From Synechococcus sp. HJ21-Hayes (GTDB taxonomy: Bacteria > Cyanobacteriota > Cyanobacteriia > PCC-6307 > Cyanobiaceae): DNA of 64,000 bases. Location: NCBI RefSeq assembly GCF_024345835.1, contig NZ_JAGQBW010000015.1, positions 1 to 64,000 of the forward strand, read 5' to 3'. The stretch's first letter is position 1. Each line of letters opens with the position of its first letter. Both the position numbers and the translations under genes were made by a program. Of this stretch, positions 36,956-45,709 are shown one piece after another. The notes beneath the pieces are model-generated. The model was not told the DNA's origin, searched no databases, and saw nothing but the letters and a program-made list of their open reading frames with translations.

Positions 36956-38127
36956 GTGGCACCGCCCCCACCGCCGCCCAGCGCCTGGCGGCGGTGCAGA
37001 GCCCCGTGATTCCCGTGATGGGGGCCTTGATCGCCCAGACCCCGGGCACCCTCTCCCTCGGCCAGGGGATGGTGGGCTGGGGCCCACCGGACACGGTGAT
37101 CTCGGCCGCCCTGCAGGCCCTGCAGAGCGATCCCCAGATCCATCGCTATGGCCCGGTGGAGGGGCTGCCGCCCCTGCGGGCCGCCATCGCCAACCACCTG
37201 CACCACCAGCACAGGCTCGACCTCGAGGCCAGCGCGGTGCTCGTGACCGCCGGCAGCAACATGGCCTTCAACGCCGTGGTGCAGGTGCTGTGCGACCCCG
37301 GCGATGAAGTGATCCTGCCGGTGCCTTACTACTTCAACCACGCGATGGCGATCCGCCTGGCGGGCGGCGTGCCGGTGGCGGTGGAAGCAGGGGTGATCCC
37401 GGATCCCGAGCGGCTGGCGGCCGCGATCACCCCGCGCAGCCGCGCCATCGTGACGGTGTCACCCAACAACCCAAGCGGGGCCGTGTTTCCCCGTGAGGTG
37501 CTGAAGGCGATCAACCAGCTCTGCGCTGAGCGCGGCCTGCTGCACATCAGCGACGAGGCCTATGCCCTGTTCAGCTACGGCACCGCCGAGCACTGGAGCC
37601 CCGGCAGTACCCCTGGCAGCGGCGCCCACACCGTGACCCTCGGCTCGCTGTCTAAGAGCCACGGCATGGCGGGTTGGCGCCTGGGCTACGCCGCGGCCCC
37701 CAGAACGCTGATGGCGGAGCTGGCCAAGGTGCAGGACACGATCCTGATCTGCGCTCCCCAGCTCAGCCAGCACGCCGGCCTGGCCGCCCTGGAGGCCGGC
37801 AATGGCTGGTGCCTGGAACGGATCGCCACCCTGGCGGAGCGGCGGACCCAGGTGCTTCACGCTCTCGAGCAACCCGAAGCACCCTGGCGGTTGATGGCCC
37901 CACCGGAGGGGGCCTTCTATGCGTTGCTGAATGTGAGCACGCCCCTCAGCAGCGATGGGGCCATGGAACGACTGATCCGGGAGCACCGGGTGGCCCTGGT
38001 AAGCGGCAGCAGCTTCGGGTTGCGCGGCTGCTGCCTGCGACTCAGCTACGGCATGCTCGATGAGGCCCAGTTGCAGGAGGCCCTGGATCGGCTCACCCAG
38101 GGACTGCTGGCGATGGCACAGGCGTAA
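36952..38127 (+). CDS. PLP-dependent aminotransferase (class I/II)
   Basis: 391 residues. Fold-type I aminotransferase: SLGQGMVGWGPPDTVISAALQALQ, IHRYGPVEGLPPLRAAIANHL, VTAGSNMAFNAVVQVLCDPGDEVILP, TVSPNNPSGAVFPREVLKAI, ISDEAYALFSYG, and the PLP lysine in TLGSLSKSHGMAGWRLGY (about residue 235), with the carboxylate-binding Arg in RLSYGM. It belongs with aspartate/methionine/kynurenine aminotransferase-like enzymes; substrate preference cannot be set by eye. Coupled to the coiled-coil membrane protein. Confidence 0.9.
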   Translation: MSGTAPTAAQRLAAVQSPVIPVMGALIAQTPGTLSLGQGMVGWGPPDTVISAALQALQSDPQIHRYGPVEGLPPLRAAIANHLHHQHRLDLEASAVLVTAGSNMAFNAVVQVLCDPGDEVILPVPYYFNHAMAIRLAGGVPVAVEAGVIPDPERLAAAITPRSRAIVTVSPNNPSGAVFPREVLKAINQLCAERGLLHISDEAYALFSYGTAEHWSPGSTPGSGAHTVTLGSLSKSHGMAGWRLGYAAAPRTLMAELAKVQDTILICAPQLSQHAGLAALEAGNGWCLERIATLAERRTQVLHALEQPEAPWRLMAPPEGAFYALLNVSTPLSSDGAMERLIREHRVALVSGSSFGLRGCCLRLSYGMLDEAQLQEALDRLTQGLLAMAQA

Positions 38128-38130
38128 GGC

Positions 38131-39824
38131 TCAGCCCTCAATGCGCACCCAGTGGCTGAACAGCGCCTCCATCTGGCCGCGGGCCAGCCAGGCATTGATG
38201 TAACGGCACAGGGCAACGTCATCCCCGGCAATCGCCCACACCAACTCCCCGGCAAGGCGATCTGCAAAGGGAGCGATCAAGCTGGTCCGCGGGTGCAGCA
38301 CGGCCCAGGACGATCCAGCTTCCGCCGAGATGAGCAACCCATCGAAACAGGCCGGGCCGGCGGCGGAGAAGAACTGGCGCTTGTCGGCCAGGGGCAACAG
38401 CTGCAGGCTGAGCTGGCCCGAGGGTCCCACCAGCTCACTGCGGAGCTGATCCCTGAGGTCGCCCGTGAGCAGTTGCGGATCACTCACCGCCAGCACCAGC
38501 GGCCTGCCTACCAGATGCACCCGCTGGTCGCCCTGGCTTAACTGATGGCGCACCGCCCTTTGTGGGCTGGTCTGGATCCCGCCAACCGCCAGCTCGATGC
38601 GGCCGGAATCCAGCCAGCTCTCGAGGGCCTCCAGGCAGGCCTCACGGACCTCGAGCCGTACCCCCAGGCTGCGCACAAGGCCTTCCACCAGATCGATGTC
38701 GTAGCCCACCAGCTCACCGCGGGCTTTGCGGTACGCCCAGGGCAAACCATCGGCCCGCACCCCAACCCGGAGCACACCGCGCTTGAGGATCGCCGCCAGG
38801 GAAACAGGCTCAGGGATGAGCTGGCGGAGCGCAGCCGATTGCGGGCGAGCGGCTGCGGAACGCAGACCCAGGAGTTTCTGGTCGTTGCGGTAGGTGCCCT
38901 GAAGGGAACGCGCCAAATAGGCACGGGCCGCCGCGCCGAGGCCGGAGGGGATTGAGCCGCAGGGCGCCCACTACGCGTGCGTACAGCAGAACCGCAAGCA
39001 CCACCAACCCCTCGGGGGCCAACACCTTCTCGAAGCGGTAGAGCCACTCACCATTGATGTACACGAGCTGGAGTAGGTCCATGGACAAACCACGGGTCTG
39101 CAACTCCTGGCGCATTACCGCCTTCAGGCTTAACACAGCAGCGGGGATGGCCGTGAGCAACATACGAGCTGTTTCGCTGGGCTGAAGCGGTTGGTCCACG
39201 TACCAGCCCGCAAACGGGATGAACCACAGGGCGGCCACCTGCCCCAAGGTGGGCAGGGCAAATCCGAGCGACACCAGGGGAACGATTTCATCAACAGCCT
39301 CGGGATGATGCTGCTGGGGATCCAGTGCCACCGGCAACTCCTGGCGCAGGTTGGCGACCAACAGCGGCAGGGCCATCAGCAAGTTCGCACTGCTGGCTTT
39401 GAGCGCCAGGGGGTCAGTACCAGAACCGCTCGAACGCACAGCAGGCTCAGCAGCAGAAAGGCCACCAGCGAGTGCTGAAAAAGCCGTGAATACGCAACAG
39501 CTGCGGCCAGTCAAGCCGCACCACATTGAGAGCCGTAATGGGAAAAATGCCGTAGAGAATGACGAGTGCCACCAGCTTGCTAAGGCGCGCAAACAGCTGG
39601 CGCATCACCTCCAGAGGCTCGAGCAGCCGGCCCTTGTTATCGACACCCTAGAGCAGCACCCCGAGCACTGAACTGAACAGCACCACGGCGGTAAAGCTAT
39701 CGTCAGCCAGACCACTGAAAATGTTATCCAGAAGATAGACACCCAGCAGAGCAAGCGAGGCCAACGCCTCAAGACGTTGGCAGCATGGGACCATCGACGG
39801 GCCCTGGCCCTGCTCAGCCAACCG
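38131..39824 (-). pseudogene. Decayed dicarboxylate/amino-acid:cation symporter fused to a solute-binding domain
   Basis: Read on the minus strand the protein is recoverable only by changing frame. From ~39821: EALASLALLGVYLLDNIFSG and SFTAVVLFSSVLGVLL, an in-frame TAG at 39650-39648, then LLEPLEVMRQLFARLSKLVALVILYGIF (DAACS symporter helices). A frame change near 39480 (T run) gives QHSLVAFLLLSLL; another near 39411 (C run) gives SSANLLMALPLLVANLRQELP and SLGFALPTLGQVAALWFIPFAGW. A third near 38953 (C run) enters an SBP_bac_3 solute-binding domain: LAAILKRGVLRVGVRADGLPWAYR, GELVGYDIDLVEGLVRSLGVRLEV, ending FSHWVRIEG. The first symporter helices are missing and the 5' end overlaps the divergent channel gene. 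Homopolymer indels could be sequencing errors, but the TAG and 5' loss support real decay. Confidence 0.75.
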
Positions 39825-40903
39825 TCAGCACAAGCGTGAGATCCCAGACAGCAGGCGTGCTCCAGCACCAACCACGGGTCATCAAGCCCCACAAACCATC
39901 CTGGTGGCATTGGGCAGCAGGATGGTTTGTGGCTCTTTCCTTGACACTCCTACTGGCATGGCCACAGGCCTCTGAGGCCGCAGCACCGCCACCCTCTCAG
40001 CCGCGCCTGGTCCCCTTGTCCGTGTCGATGGATGTGGACAACGTCTACGGCTTCTCCTCCCGTGACAAGACCTACACGGTGGAAGGCACCCTGCAGGTGA
40101 CAGCGCCAGAAACAGAGATGGGGCAGTGGCTCGCAGCCGGAATCGATCCGATCAGCCTGCTGCGCTTTCAGAACATGGTGCAGCCATGGAACTCTGCGGT
40201 GGAACCAACAAGCAGCGCAATTCGTGCGGGAAGCAATCTGGGCAAGAATTATCGCTTCAACGGCAGTTTTTATTCTGACGAGATCGACTATCGCAGCTAT
40301 CCCTTTGGCGCCCTACCACTGACACTCCACCTAGCACCTGATCCGAGTTTTCCCACTGCCATTGCCGATCCACCAGCCATTCGCCTAGAGGCCATCCAAG
40401 AGGGCTCCGGCGTTAGCAAGCGCACTAACATGAATGGCTACAAACTCGCGAGCTGGCGCCTCTACAACGAGACCGAGGGAGTCAGAATGGAGCTCACCTA
40501 CCAGCCGATTGGCTGGGCAGCCCTGGTGAAGTGGCTGATGCCCCTGGCCATCACGATGACCGTGATGCTGCTCACCCCAAATCTGCGCTCCAGCTTCAGC
40601 TCAGAGCGCCTCGCCATTCCACCGGTCGTCCTGCTGACGTTGGTGTTCATGCAACAGGCCTACCGCGACAGCCTGCCCTCCCTGCCATACCTCACGGTGC
40701 TCGACGGCTTGTATGCGTTTTCCTATCTGGCGACGCTGATCTTTTTCTGCGAATTCATCTGGTGCGCCAACGTCATGGACCGGTACGCCACAGGCAACAC
40801 CGCTCCCATGCAACGGCGGGCTGAGCGACTGGAGGTGCTGTTACAACTGGCCAGCCTGGGGGGCTATGCAGTGTTGCTGGTGTGGGCTTGGGCCCAGCGC
40901 TGA
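39785..40903 (+). CDS. Probable pentameric ligand-gated ion channel (Cys-loop receptor-like, GLIC-type)
   Basis: 372 residues from ATG at 39785; GTG at 39836 is an alternative. A signal peptide (WWHWAAGWFVALSLTLLLAWPQASEA) leads to a beta-rich extracellular domain (~70-245): LVPLSVSMDVDNVYGFSSRDKTYTVEGTLQV, and DEIDYRSYPFGALPLTLHL (~165-183), matching the D-x-x-x-YPFD-x-Q-x-L pattern of the Cys-loop family without cysteines, as in prokaryotic members. Four C-terminal helices follow: M1 with the mid-helix Pro (LVKWLMPLAITMTVMLL), M2 (ERLAIPPVVLLTLVFMQQAY) with Glu at its cytoplasmic end, SLPSLPYLTVLDGLYAFSYL into M3, and M4 (LEVLLQLASLGGYAVLLVWAWA). M2-LP..PY-M3 resembles GLIC from memory. Ligand and ion are unknown. 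Lower GC than neighbours suggests transfer. Confidence 0.62.
   Translation: MGPSTGPGPAQPTVSTSVRSQTAGVLQHQPRVIKPHKPSWWHWAAGWFVALSLTLLLAWPQASEAAAPPPSQPRLVPLSVSMDVDNVYGFSSRDKTYTVEGTLQVTAPETEMGQWLAAGIDPISLLRFQNMVQPWNSAVEPTSSAIRAGSNLGKNYRFNGSFYSDEIDYRSYPFGALPLTLHLAPDPSFPTAIADPPAIRLEAIQEGSGVSKRTNMNGYKLASWRLYNETEGVRMELTYQPIGWAALVKWLMPLAITMTVMLLTPNLRSSFSSERLAIPPVVLLTLVFMQQAYRDSLPSLPYLTVLDGLYAFSYLATLIFFCEFIWCANVMDRYATGNTAPMQRRAERLEVLLQLASLGGYAVLLVWAWAQR
39889..39932. repeat. 15-bp perfect inverted repeat inside the signal-peptide region of the channel gene
   Basis: CCACAAACCATCCTG (39889-39903) and its exact complement CAGGATGGTTTGTGG (39918-39932) flank a 14-base loop. The element lies within codons for the hydrophobic signal segment and near the point where the divergent symporter remnant begins. 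As RNA it would form a stable hairpin soon after the start codon. It is not followed by a T-tract, so a terminator is unlikely. Confidence 0.6.
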
Positions 40904-40952
40904 TCCGAGCCACAACGAATGAAGATGCTCTGCGCAGCGCAGCCCTCAGCCC

Positions 40953-41801
40953 TCAGCCCTTCACGGCATCGCCGCTGGCACTGGGCAGGATGTAGCGCTG
41001 CAGGCCAATGAACAGCAGCAGCACCGGCAGAATCGAGACCACCGATCCCGCCGCCACCAGTCGCCAGTCGAGCGAGAAGCTACTGGCCAACTGCTGCAGC
41101 CCCAGGGGCAGGGTGTAGAGCTTGGGGTCGTCGAGGATCACCAGGGGCCAGAGGAAATCACTCCAAGTGCCGATGAACACAAACATCGCCAGGGTGATGA
41201 GATCGGCCCGGGCAGCAGGGATCATCACGTTCCACCACTCCCCTACAGGGGTGCAGCCATCGATGCGGGCCGCTTCCTCGAGCTCCACCGGCACGCCAGC
41301 GAAACTCTGACGCAGCAGAAAGATGCCGAAAGCCGTGGCCGCCTGGGGCAAGATCAGGGCCCAGAGGGTGTTGCGTAACCCCAGCTGCACCATCAAGAGG
41401 TAGAGCGGGATCATCACCACCTGGAAAGGAATCAGGATCGTGGCCACCACGAGGGCCAGCACCAACCCTCGGCCGGCAAAGCGCATCCGCGCCAGGGGGT
41501 AGGCCGCCAGGGAACAGAACAACAGGTTGGCCAGCACCGCCAGCCCGCTCACGATGGTGCTGTTCACGATGTAGCCCAGCATGGGGTTATCGCGGAACAA
41601 GCGCCCGTAGGCCTCCAGGCTGGGCTGGCTGGGCAGCAGGGCCGGCGGCGTGGTGAAAATGTCCTCGGCGGGGCCCTTCAGCGAGGTGCTCACCAGCCAG
41701 AACAGGGGCACCAGCATGGCCAGGGCCACCAGCAACAACAGCACCAGCTGCAGGGCACTGGCCGCGAGGCTGCGGGATCTCCCGCTGGTGAGTTCGCTCA
41801 T
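40953..41801 (-). CDS. Carbohydrate ABC transporter permease (MalG/GgtD-like), orphan
   Basis: 282 residues from ATG at 41801. Six membrane segments with the MalG-type pattern: LVLLLLVALAMLVPLFWLVSTSLK, MLGYIVNSTIVSGLAVLANLLFCSLAAYPLARM, LALVVATILIPFQVVMIPLYLL, the EAA loop ELEEAARIDGCTPVGEWWNVMIPA that contacts the ATPase, and a final VAAGSVVSILPVLLLFIGLQRYI. It would form half of the membrane pore of a sugar or compatible-solute importer. No partner permease, ATPase or binding protein is adjacent; leuA is upstream. In cyanobacteria relatives import glucosylglycerol or trehalose. Confidence 0.88.
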   Translation of the reverse strand: MSELTSGRSRSLAASALQLVLLLLVALAMLVPLFWLVSTSLKGPAEDIFTTPPALLPSQPSLEAYGRLFRDNPMLGYIVNSTIVSGLAVLANLLFCSLAAYPLARMRFAGRGLVLALVVATILIPFQVVMIPLYLLMVQLGLRNTLWALILPQAATAFGIFLLRQSFAGVPVELEEAARIDGCTPVGEWWNVMIPAARADLITLAMFVFIGTWSDFLWPLVILDDPKLYTLPLGLQQLASSFSLDWRLVAAGSVVSILPVLLLFIGLQRYILPSASGDAVKG

Positions 41802-41823
41802 AACGACAGACTCTCGGACCGGT

Positions 41824-43464
41824 TCAGAGCCTGGGTCGGTCGGCGGGCGCCAGATCCCCCACCGGCAGGGGCCCCTTCTGGGGATGCAAGGGCGTTCGCT
41901 GGCTACCTGCCACCAAGCGGTTGAGGGCATTCACGAAAGCCTGGGCCGCAGCCACCACGATGTCGGTATCAGCGGCGTGTCCGGAATAGAGCACTCCATC
42001 GGACCGCAGGCGAATGGTCACCTCGCCCATGGCATCAATGCCCTCGGTGACGCTCTTCACTGAGAACTCCACCAGCTCATTGGGCACCCTCGCCAGGTGG
42101 TTGAGGGCCTGACAGACCGCATCCACGGGCCCTGTACCAATGGCAGCCTCGGTGAGCTCAGCGCCATCGCTGTTCACCAGGGTGACAGTGGCCGTGGGTT
42201 GCAGATTTGTGCCCGTACTCACCTGCACCAGCTTGAGGCTGTAGACGGCCTCATCCTGCTGTTGCACCTGCTCACTCACGATCGCCTCGAGATCGCGATC
42301 GGAGATCTCGCGCTTGCGATCCGCCAGCTCCTTGAACCGGGCGAAGGCATCATCCAGGGCCTGGCGCTCCAGTGTGTAACCCAGCTCCTCCAGGCGAGCT
42401 CGAAAGGCACTGCGACCGCTCAGCTTGCCCAGGGAGATCCGGTTATCGGCCAGGCCGATCGTGCGGGCGTCGATGATCTCGTAGGTGAGGCGGTTCTTGA
42501 GCACACCATCCTGGTGAATCCCGCTCTCATGAGCAAAGGCATTCGCCCCCACGATCGCCTTATTGGGCTGTACCGCCATGCCGGTGAGATTGCTCACCAG
42601 CCGGGAGGTCTTGGTGATCTCCTCGGTGCGCACACCCGTGAGCGGCTCGCTGCTCTCAGCCTGACGGCCCAGGAAGGGATTGAAGTAGCTGCGGCGCACA
42701 TAGAGGGCCATCACCAGCTCCTCGAGAGAGGCATTCCCAGCCCGCTCGCCGATGCCGTTGATGGTGCACTCCAGCTGGCGAGCACCGTTCTTCACCGCCT
42801 CGAGGAAGTTGGCCACGGCCAGGCCCAGGTCGTTGTGACCGTGCACCGAGATCACCGCTTGATCGATGTTCGGCACGTGGTGGTTGATGCCATCGATCAG
42901 GGCCCCGAATTCAACGGGGGTGGCGTAACCCACCGTGTCCGGGATGTTGATGGTGGTGGCCCCAGCGGCAATGGCCGCCTCGATCACCTGATACATGAAC
43001 TCCGGATCGGAGCGGCCGGCGTCCTCGCAGGAGAACTCCACGTCGTCCACCAGAGAGCAGGCGTAGGCCACCATCTCGCCAGCGATCTGCAGCACCTCGG
43101 CGCGGCTCTTGCGCAGTTTGTGCTCGAGGTGAATGTCGCTGGTGGCGATGAAGGTGTGGATCCGCTTGTGCACAGCGGGGGCCACGGCATCGGCACAGGC
43201 CTTGATGTCGCCTTGGGCCGCCCGGGCCAGGCCGCAGATCACCGGGCCATCGGCCGTGCCCACCGCGGCGGCGATGCGCTGCACGGCGTTGAAATCACCG
43301 GGACTCGCAAAGGGAAAGCCCGCCTCGATGATGTCCACCCCGAGGCGAGCCAGCTGCTGAGCGATCGCCAGCTTCTCCTCAAGATTGAGGCTGGCGCCCG
43401 GAGATTGCTCCCCATCGCGCAGGGTGGTATCGAAGATCAATACCCGGCCGGGATCGCGGGCCAT
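41824..43464 (-). CDS. leuA: 2-isopropylmalate synthase
   Basis: 546 residues. Condenses acetyl-CoA with 2-oxoisovalerate, the first step of leucine synthesis. The HMGL-like TIM barrel carries [24 protein letters not shown] (metal Asp and Arg), [16 protein letters not shown], and [48 protein letters not shown] with the metal-binding HxH. The C-terminal LeuA allosteric domain ([33 protein letters not shown]) gives leucine feedback. Complete, with ATG at 43464. Confidence 0.97.
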   Translation of the reverse strand: MARDPGRVLIFDTTLRDGEQSPGASLNLEEKLAIAQQLARLGVDIIEAGFPFASPGDFNAVQRIAAAVGTADGPVICGLARAAQGDIKACADAVAPAVHKRIHTFIATSDIHLEHKLRKSRAEVLQIAGEMVAYACSLVDDVEFSCEDAGRSDPEFMYQVIEAAIAAGATTINIPDTVGYATPVEFGALIDGINHHVPNIDQAVISVHGHNDLGLAVANFLEAVKNGARQLECTINGIGERAGNASLEELVMALYVRRSYFNPFLGRQAESSEPLTGVRTEEITKTSRLVSNLTGMAVQPNKAIVGANAFAHESGIHQDGVLKNRLTYEIIDARTIGLADNRISLGKLSGRSAFRARLEELGYTLERQALDDAFARFKELADRKREISDRDLEAIVSEQVQQQDEAVYSLKLVQVSTGTNLQPTATVTLVNSDGAELTEAAIGTGPVDAVCQALNHLARVPNELVEFSVKSVTEGIDAMGEVTIRLRSDGVLYSGHAADTDIVVAAAQAFVNALNRLVAGSQRTPLHPQKGPLPVGDLAPADRPRL

Positions 43465-43536
43465 GGCGGCTACAAGTCGGAATGGTTATGAGTTAGCCCC
43501 AGTCTAGGGGTGTGGCGTGCTTCCGGCCTGCTGTGG

Positions 43537-44076
43537 TCAGCTGGAGCGGCTGAACACGGGTGCTTGGAGGGCCTCAGCTTTCTCCAGCTGGGGCCGCAGG
43601 CTGGCCAGATCCACAAATCGATCGGCGGCGTTGCGCAGCTCGCGCGGCACCATGCCATCGGTGCTCATCACCACGATCTTGAGGCCCCGGGCCCGCAGCA
43701 CCTCCACCAGGCGCTCTAGGTCGCGACTGCCGCTCAGCAACCACACCTCATCGGTGCGGTGGGCCACGGCCATCAGGTCGATGGCGATCTCCACGTCCAA
43801 GTTGGCCCTGGCGAACTGGCGCTGCTCCGGGTCGTTGCCGAATTCCCGCAGGGGCTTGGCCCGCACCGTGAAGCCCAGGCTGGTGAGGGCATCGCGGAAG
43901 GGCCGCTGGTCGGTGGGATCCTTCAGGCCGGTGTACCAGAAGGCACTGCCGATCTCCAGACCAGGAGTGGCCGTGGCGTACTCCAGCAGCCGGCGCGGGT
44001 CGAAGAACCAGCCCAGCTTCTGCTGGACGTAGAACATGCTGTGGCCATCGACCGCCAGAGCCAGCTGCATCGGCAC
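43537..44076 (-). CDS. NYN (LabA/DUF88-type) domain protein
   Basis: 179 residues. The NYN/PIN-like nuclease fold is indicated by LALAVDGHSMFYVQQKLG (first acidic site), NLDVEIAIDLMAVA (second), EVWLLSGSRDLERLVEVLRARGLKIVVMS (third) and ELRNAADRFVDLASL. Acidic residues D, D and D/S sit at the expected positions for metal binding, so RNase activity is possible. LabA in Synechococcus elongatus acts in circadian negative feedback; this protein is a relative, not clearly an orthologue. Divergent from the GH57 gene. Confidence 0.85.
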   Translation of the reverse strand: MPMQLALAVDGHSMFYVQQKLGWFFDPRRLLEYATATPGLEIGSAFWYTGLKDPTDQRPFRDALTSLGFTVRAKPLREFGNDPEQRQFARANLDVEIAIDLMAVAHRTDEVWLLSGSRDLERLVEVLRARGLKIVVMSTDGMVPRELRNAADRFVDLASLRPQLEKAEALQAPVFSRSS

Positions 44077-44137
44077 CCCATTACTGAAGTTGAGCCTAGA
44101 AGCTGCACCTAAAGTTGCTGAACTGCGAGGTGGGCCC

Positions 44138-45709
44138 TTGGCCGCCGGCGACCTGGCCCTGGTGCTTCACGCGCACCTCCCCTATGTGCATTCCAGCGAG
44201 CCTGGCTCCCTGGAGGAGGACTGGTACTTCCAGGCCCTGCTCGAGTGCTACATCCCCCTGCTGGAAACCCTGGAGGCGGCAGCTGCCGATCCCGCCCAGA
44301 GCCCACGGCTGAGCCTGGGCCTCTCGCCAACCCTGCTGTCGCTGTTGAGCAGCGGGGAGCTCAGCCGCCGCTTCGGGCCGTGGCTCACGGTGCGGCTGGA
44401 GCTGCTGCAGCAAGCTCCCAGCAGCCATGGCGCGGCCACCACCGCCCTGGCCGAGCGGCTGGAGCACACGGCCGCCATCTGGCAAAGCTGCAACGGCGAT
44501 CTGCTGCCCCGCTTCCGCCTGCTGCAACAGGCGGGCGTGCTCGATCTGCTCACCTGTGCCGCCACCCACGGCTACCTGCCCCTGCTGCGCGACTGTCCTG
44601 AAGCGGTGCGGGCCCAGCTGCTCACGGCAGTGCGGGAGCACGAACGCCTGCTGGGGGCACGCCCCCAGGGGATTTGGCTGCCGGAATGTGCCTATTACGA
44701 GGGGCTCGATCGGCTGCTGGTGGGCTGCGGGCTGCGCTACGCCATCCTTGACGCCCACGGCCTGCTGCACGGCTTGCCGCGTCCCCGCTACGGGGTGTAT
44801 GCACCCATCTGCACCCCCGCGAGCATGGCGTTCTTCGCCCGCGATAGCGAATCCACCCTGCCGGTGTGGAGCGCTCGCGAGGGCTACCCCGGCGATGCCA
44901 GTTACCGCGAGTTCCACCGCGACCTGGGCTGGGATCTACCCCCAGACGAACTCAGCCAGCGCGGCATCGATTGCCCCCGGCCCCTCGGCCTCAAGCTGCA
45001 CCGGGTGAGCGGGCGTCAGTGCCCCCTCGATCAGAAACAGGCCTACGACCCCGCGGCTGCCCTAGCCGCTGTCCGCCGCGACGCGGCCCACTACCTGGAG
45101 GGTCGGTCCCAGCACCTGCAGGCGCTGGGCACCGCCATGGAGCGCCGCCCCCTGCTGGTGGCCCCCTTCGATGCGGAGCTCTTTGGCCACTGGTGGTTTG
45201 AAGGACCGCAATTCCTCGGGGAACTGTTCCGTCAGGCCCCGGCAGCCGGTGTGGGCCTGGTGACCCTGCGGGAGAGCCTCAGCCGCGGCGATACCCTGCA
45301 GCTCTGCCAGCCCTCCCCCTCCAGCTGGGGGCAAGGGGGCTACCACCACTACTGGTTAAACGAGAGCAATGCCTGGGTGATCCCCGAGTGGCACCGTGCA
45401 TCCCGAGCCATGGTGGCGCGGGTGGCCAAGGGAGTCGGCAGTGCCGAAGCCCGCAACCTGCTGCATCAGGCGGCCCGCGAACTTCTGCTATCCCAGAGCT
45501 CGGATTGGAGCTTCATCCTGCGGGCCGGCACCACCACCGAACTGGCCCGCGAACGCATCCAGCGGCACCTCACCCGCTTCTGGCGGCTGTTGGAGGCGAT
45601 CGACACCAACAATCCTCCCCCCGCGGACTGGCTGGAAGCCGTGGCCCGCGAAGATGGTCTGTTCCCCCTTGTGAACGCGGCCGACTGGGCCCGGCTGCCT
45701 GCCCCATGA
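44138..45709 (+). CDS. GH57 family 1,4-alpha-glucan branching enzyme
   Basis: 523 residues from TTG at 44138 with AGG seven bases upstream. GH57 catalytic domain: LALVLHAHLPYVHSSEPGSLEEDWYFQALLECYIPLL, GIWLPECAYYEGLDRLL (nucleophile Glu in WLPEC), VAPFDAELFGHWWFEGPQFL (acid Asp) and QGGYHHYWLNESNAWVIPEWH. The C-terminal DUF1957 helical part ends LLEAIDTNNPPPADWLEAV. It makes alpha-1,6 branches in glycogen. Many cyanobacteria also carry a GH13 branching enzyme; whether this one does is unknown. Co-translated with arsS-like gene (ATGA). Confidence 0.88.
   Translation: MAAGDLALVLHAHLPYVHSSEPGSLEEDWYFQALLECYIPLLETLEAAAADPAQSPRLSLGLSPTLLSLLSSGELSRRFGPWLTVRLELLQQAPSSHGAATTALAERLEHTAAIWQSCNGDLLPRFRLLQQAGVLDLLTCAATHGYLPLLRDCPEAVRAQLLTAVREHERLLGARPQGIWLPECAYYEGLDRLLVGCGLRYAILDAHGLLHGLPRPRYGVYAPICTPASMAFFARDSESTLPVWSAREGYPGDASYREFHRDLGWDLPPDELSQRGIDCPRPLGLKLHRVSGRQCPLDQKQAYDPAAALAAVRRDAAHYLEGRSQHLQALGTAMERRPLLVAPFDAELFGHWWFEGPQFLGELFRQAPAAGVGLVTLRESLSRGDTLQLCQPSPSSWGQGGYHHYWLNESNAWVIPEWHRASRAMVARVAKGVGSAEARNLLHQAARELLLSQSSDWSFILRAGTTTELARERIQRHLTRFWRLLEAIDTNNPPPADWLEAVAREDGLFPLVNAADWARLPAP

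Noticed and set aside
38131-39824. Three separate functional genes (binding protein, membrane protein, small ORF)
   Set aside because: Neighbouring frames continue one recognisable protein across each break, the middle frame gives non-family sequence at its ends, and an in-frame TAG interrupts the first part.
39889-39932. Terminal inverted repeats of an insertion sequence
   Set aside because: Arms are 14 bases apart with no transposase between or near them and no target-site duplication visible.
42097-43491. Long plus-strand open frame opposite leuA (and similar ones opposite malQ, pepN and bciB)
   Set aside because: Antisense shadows created by high GC codon bias; their translations are low complexity and resemble no family, while the opposite strand encodes clear enzymes.
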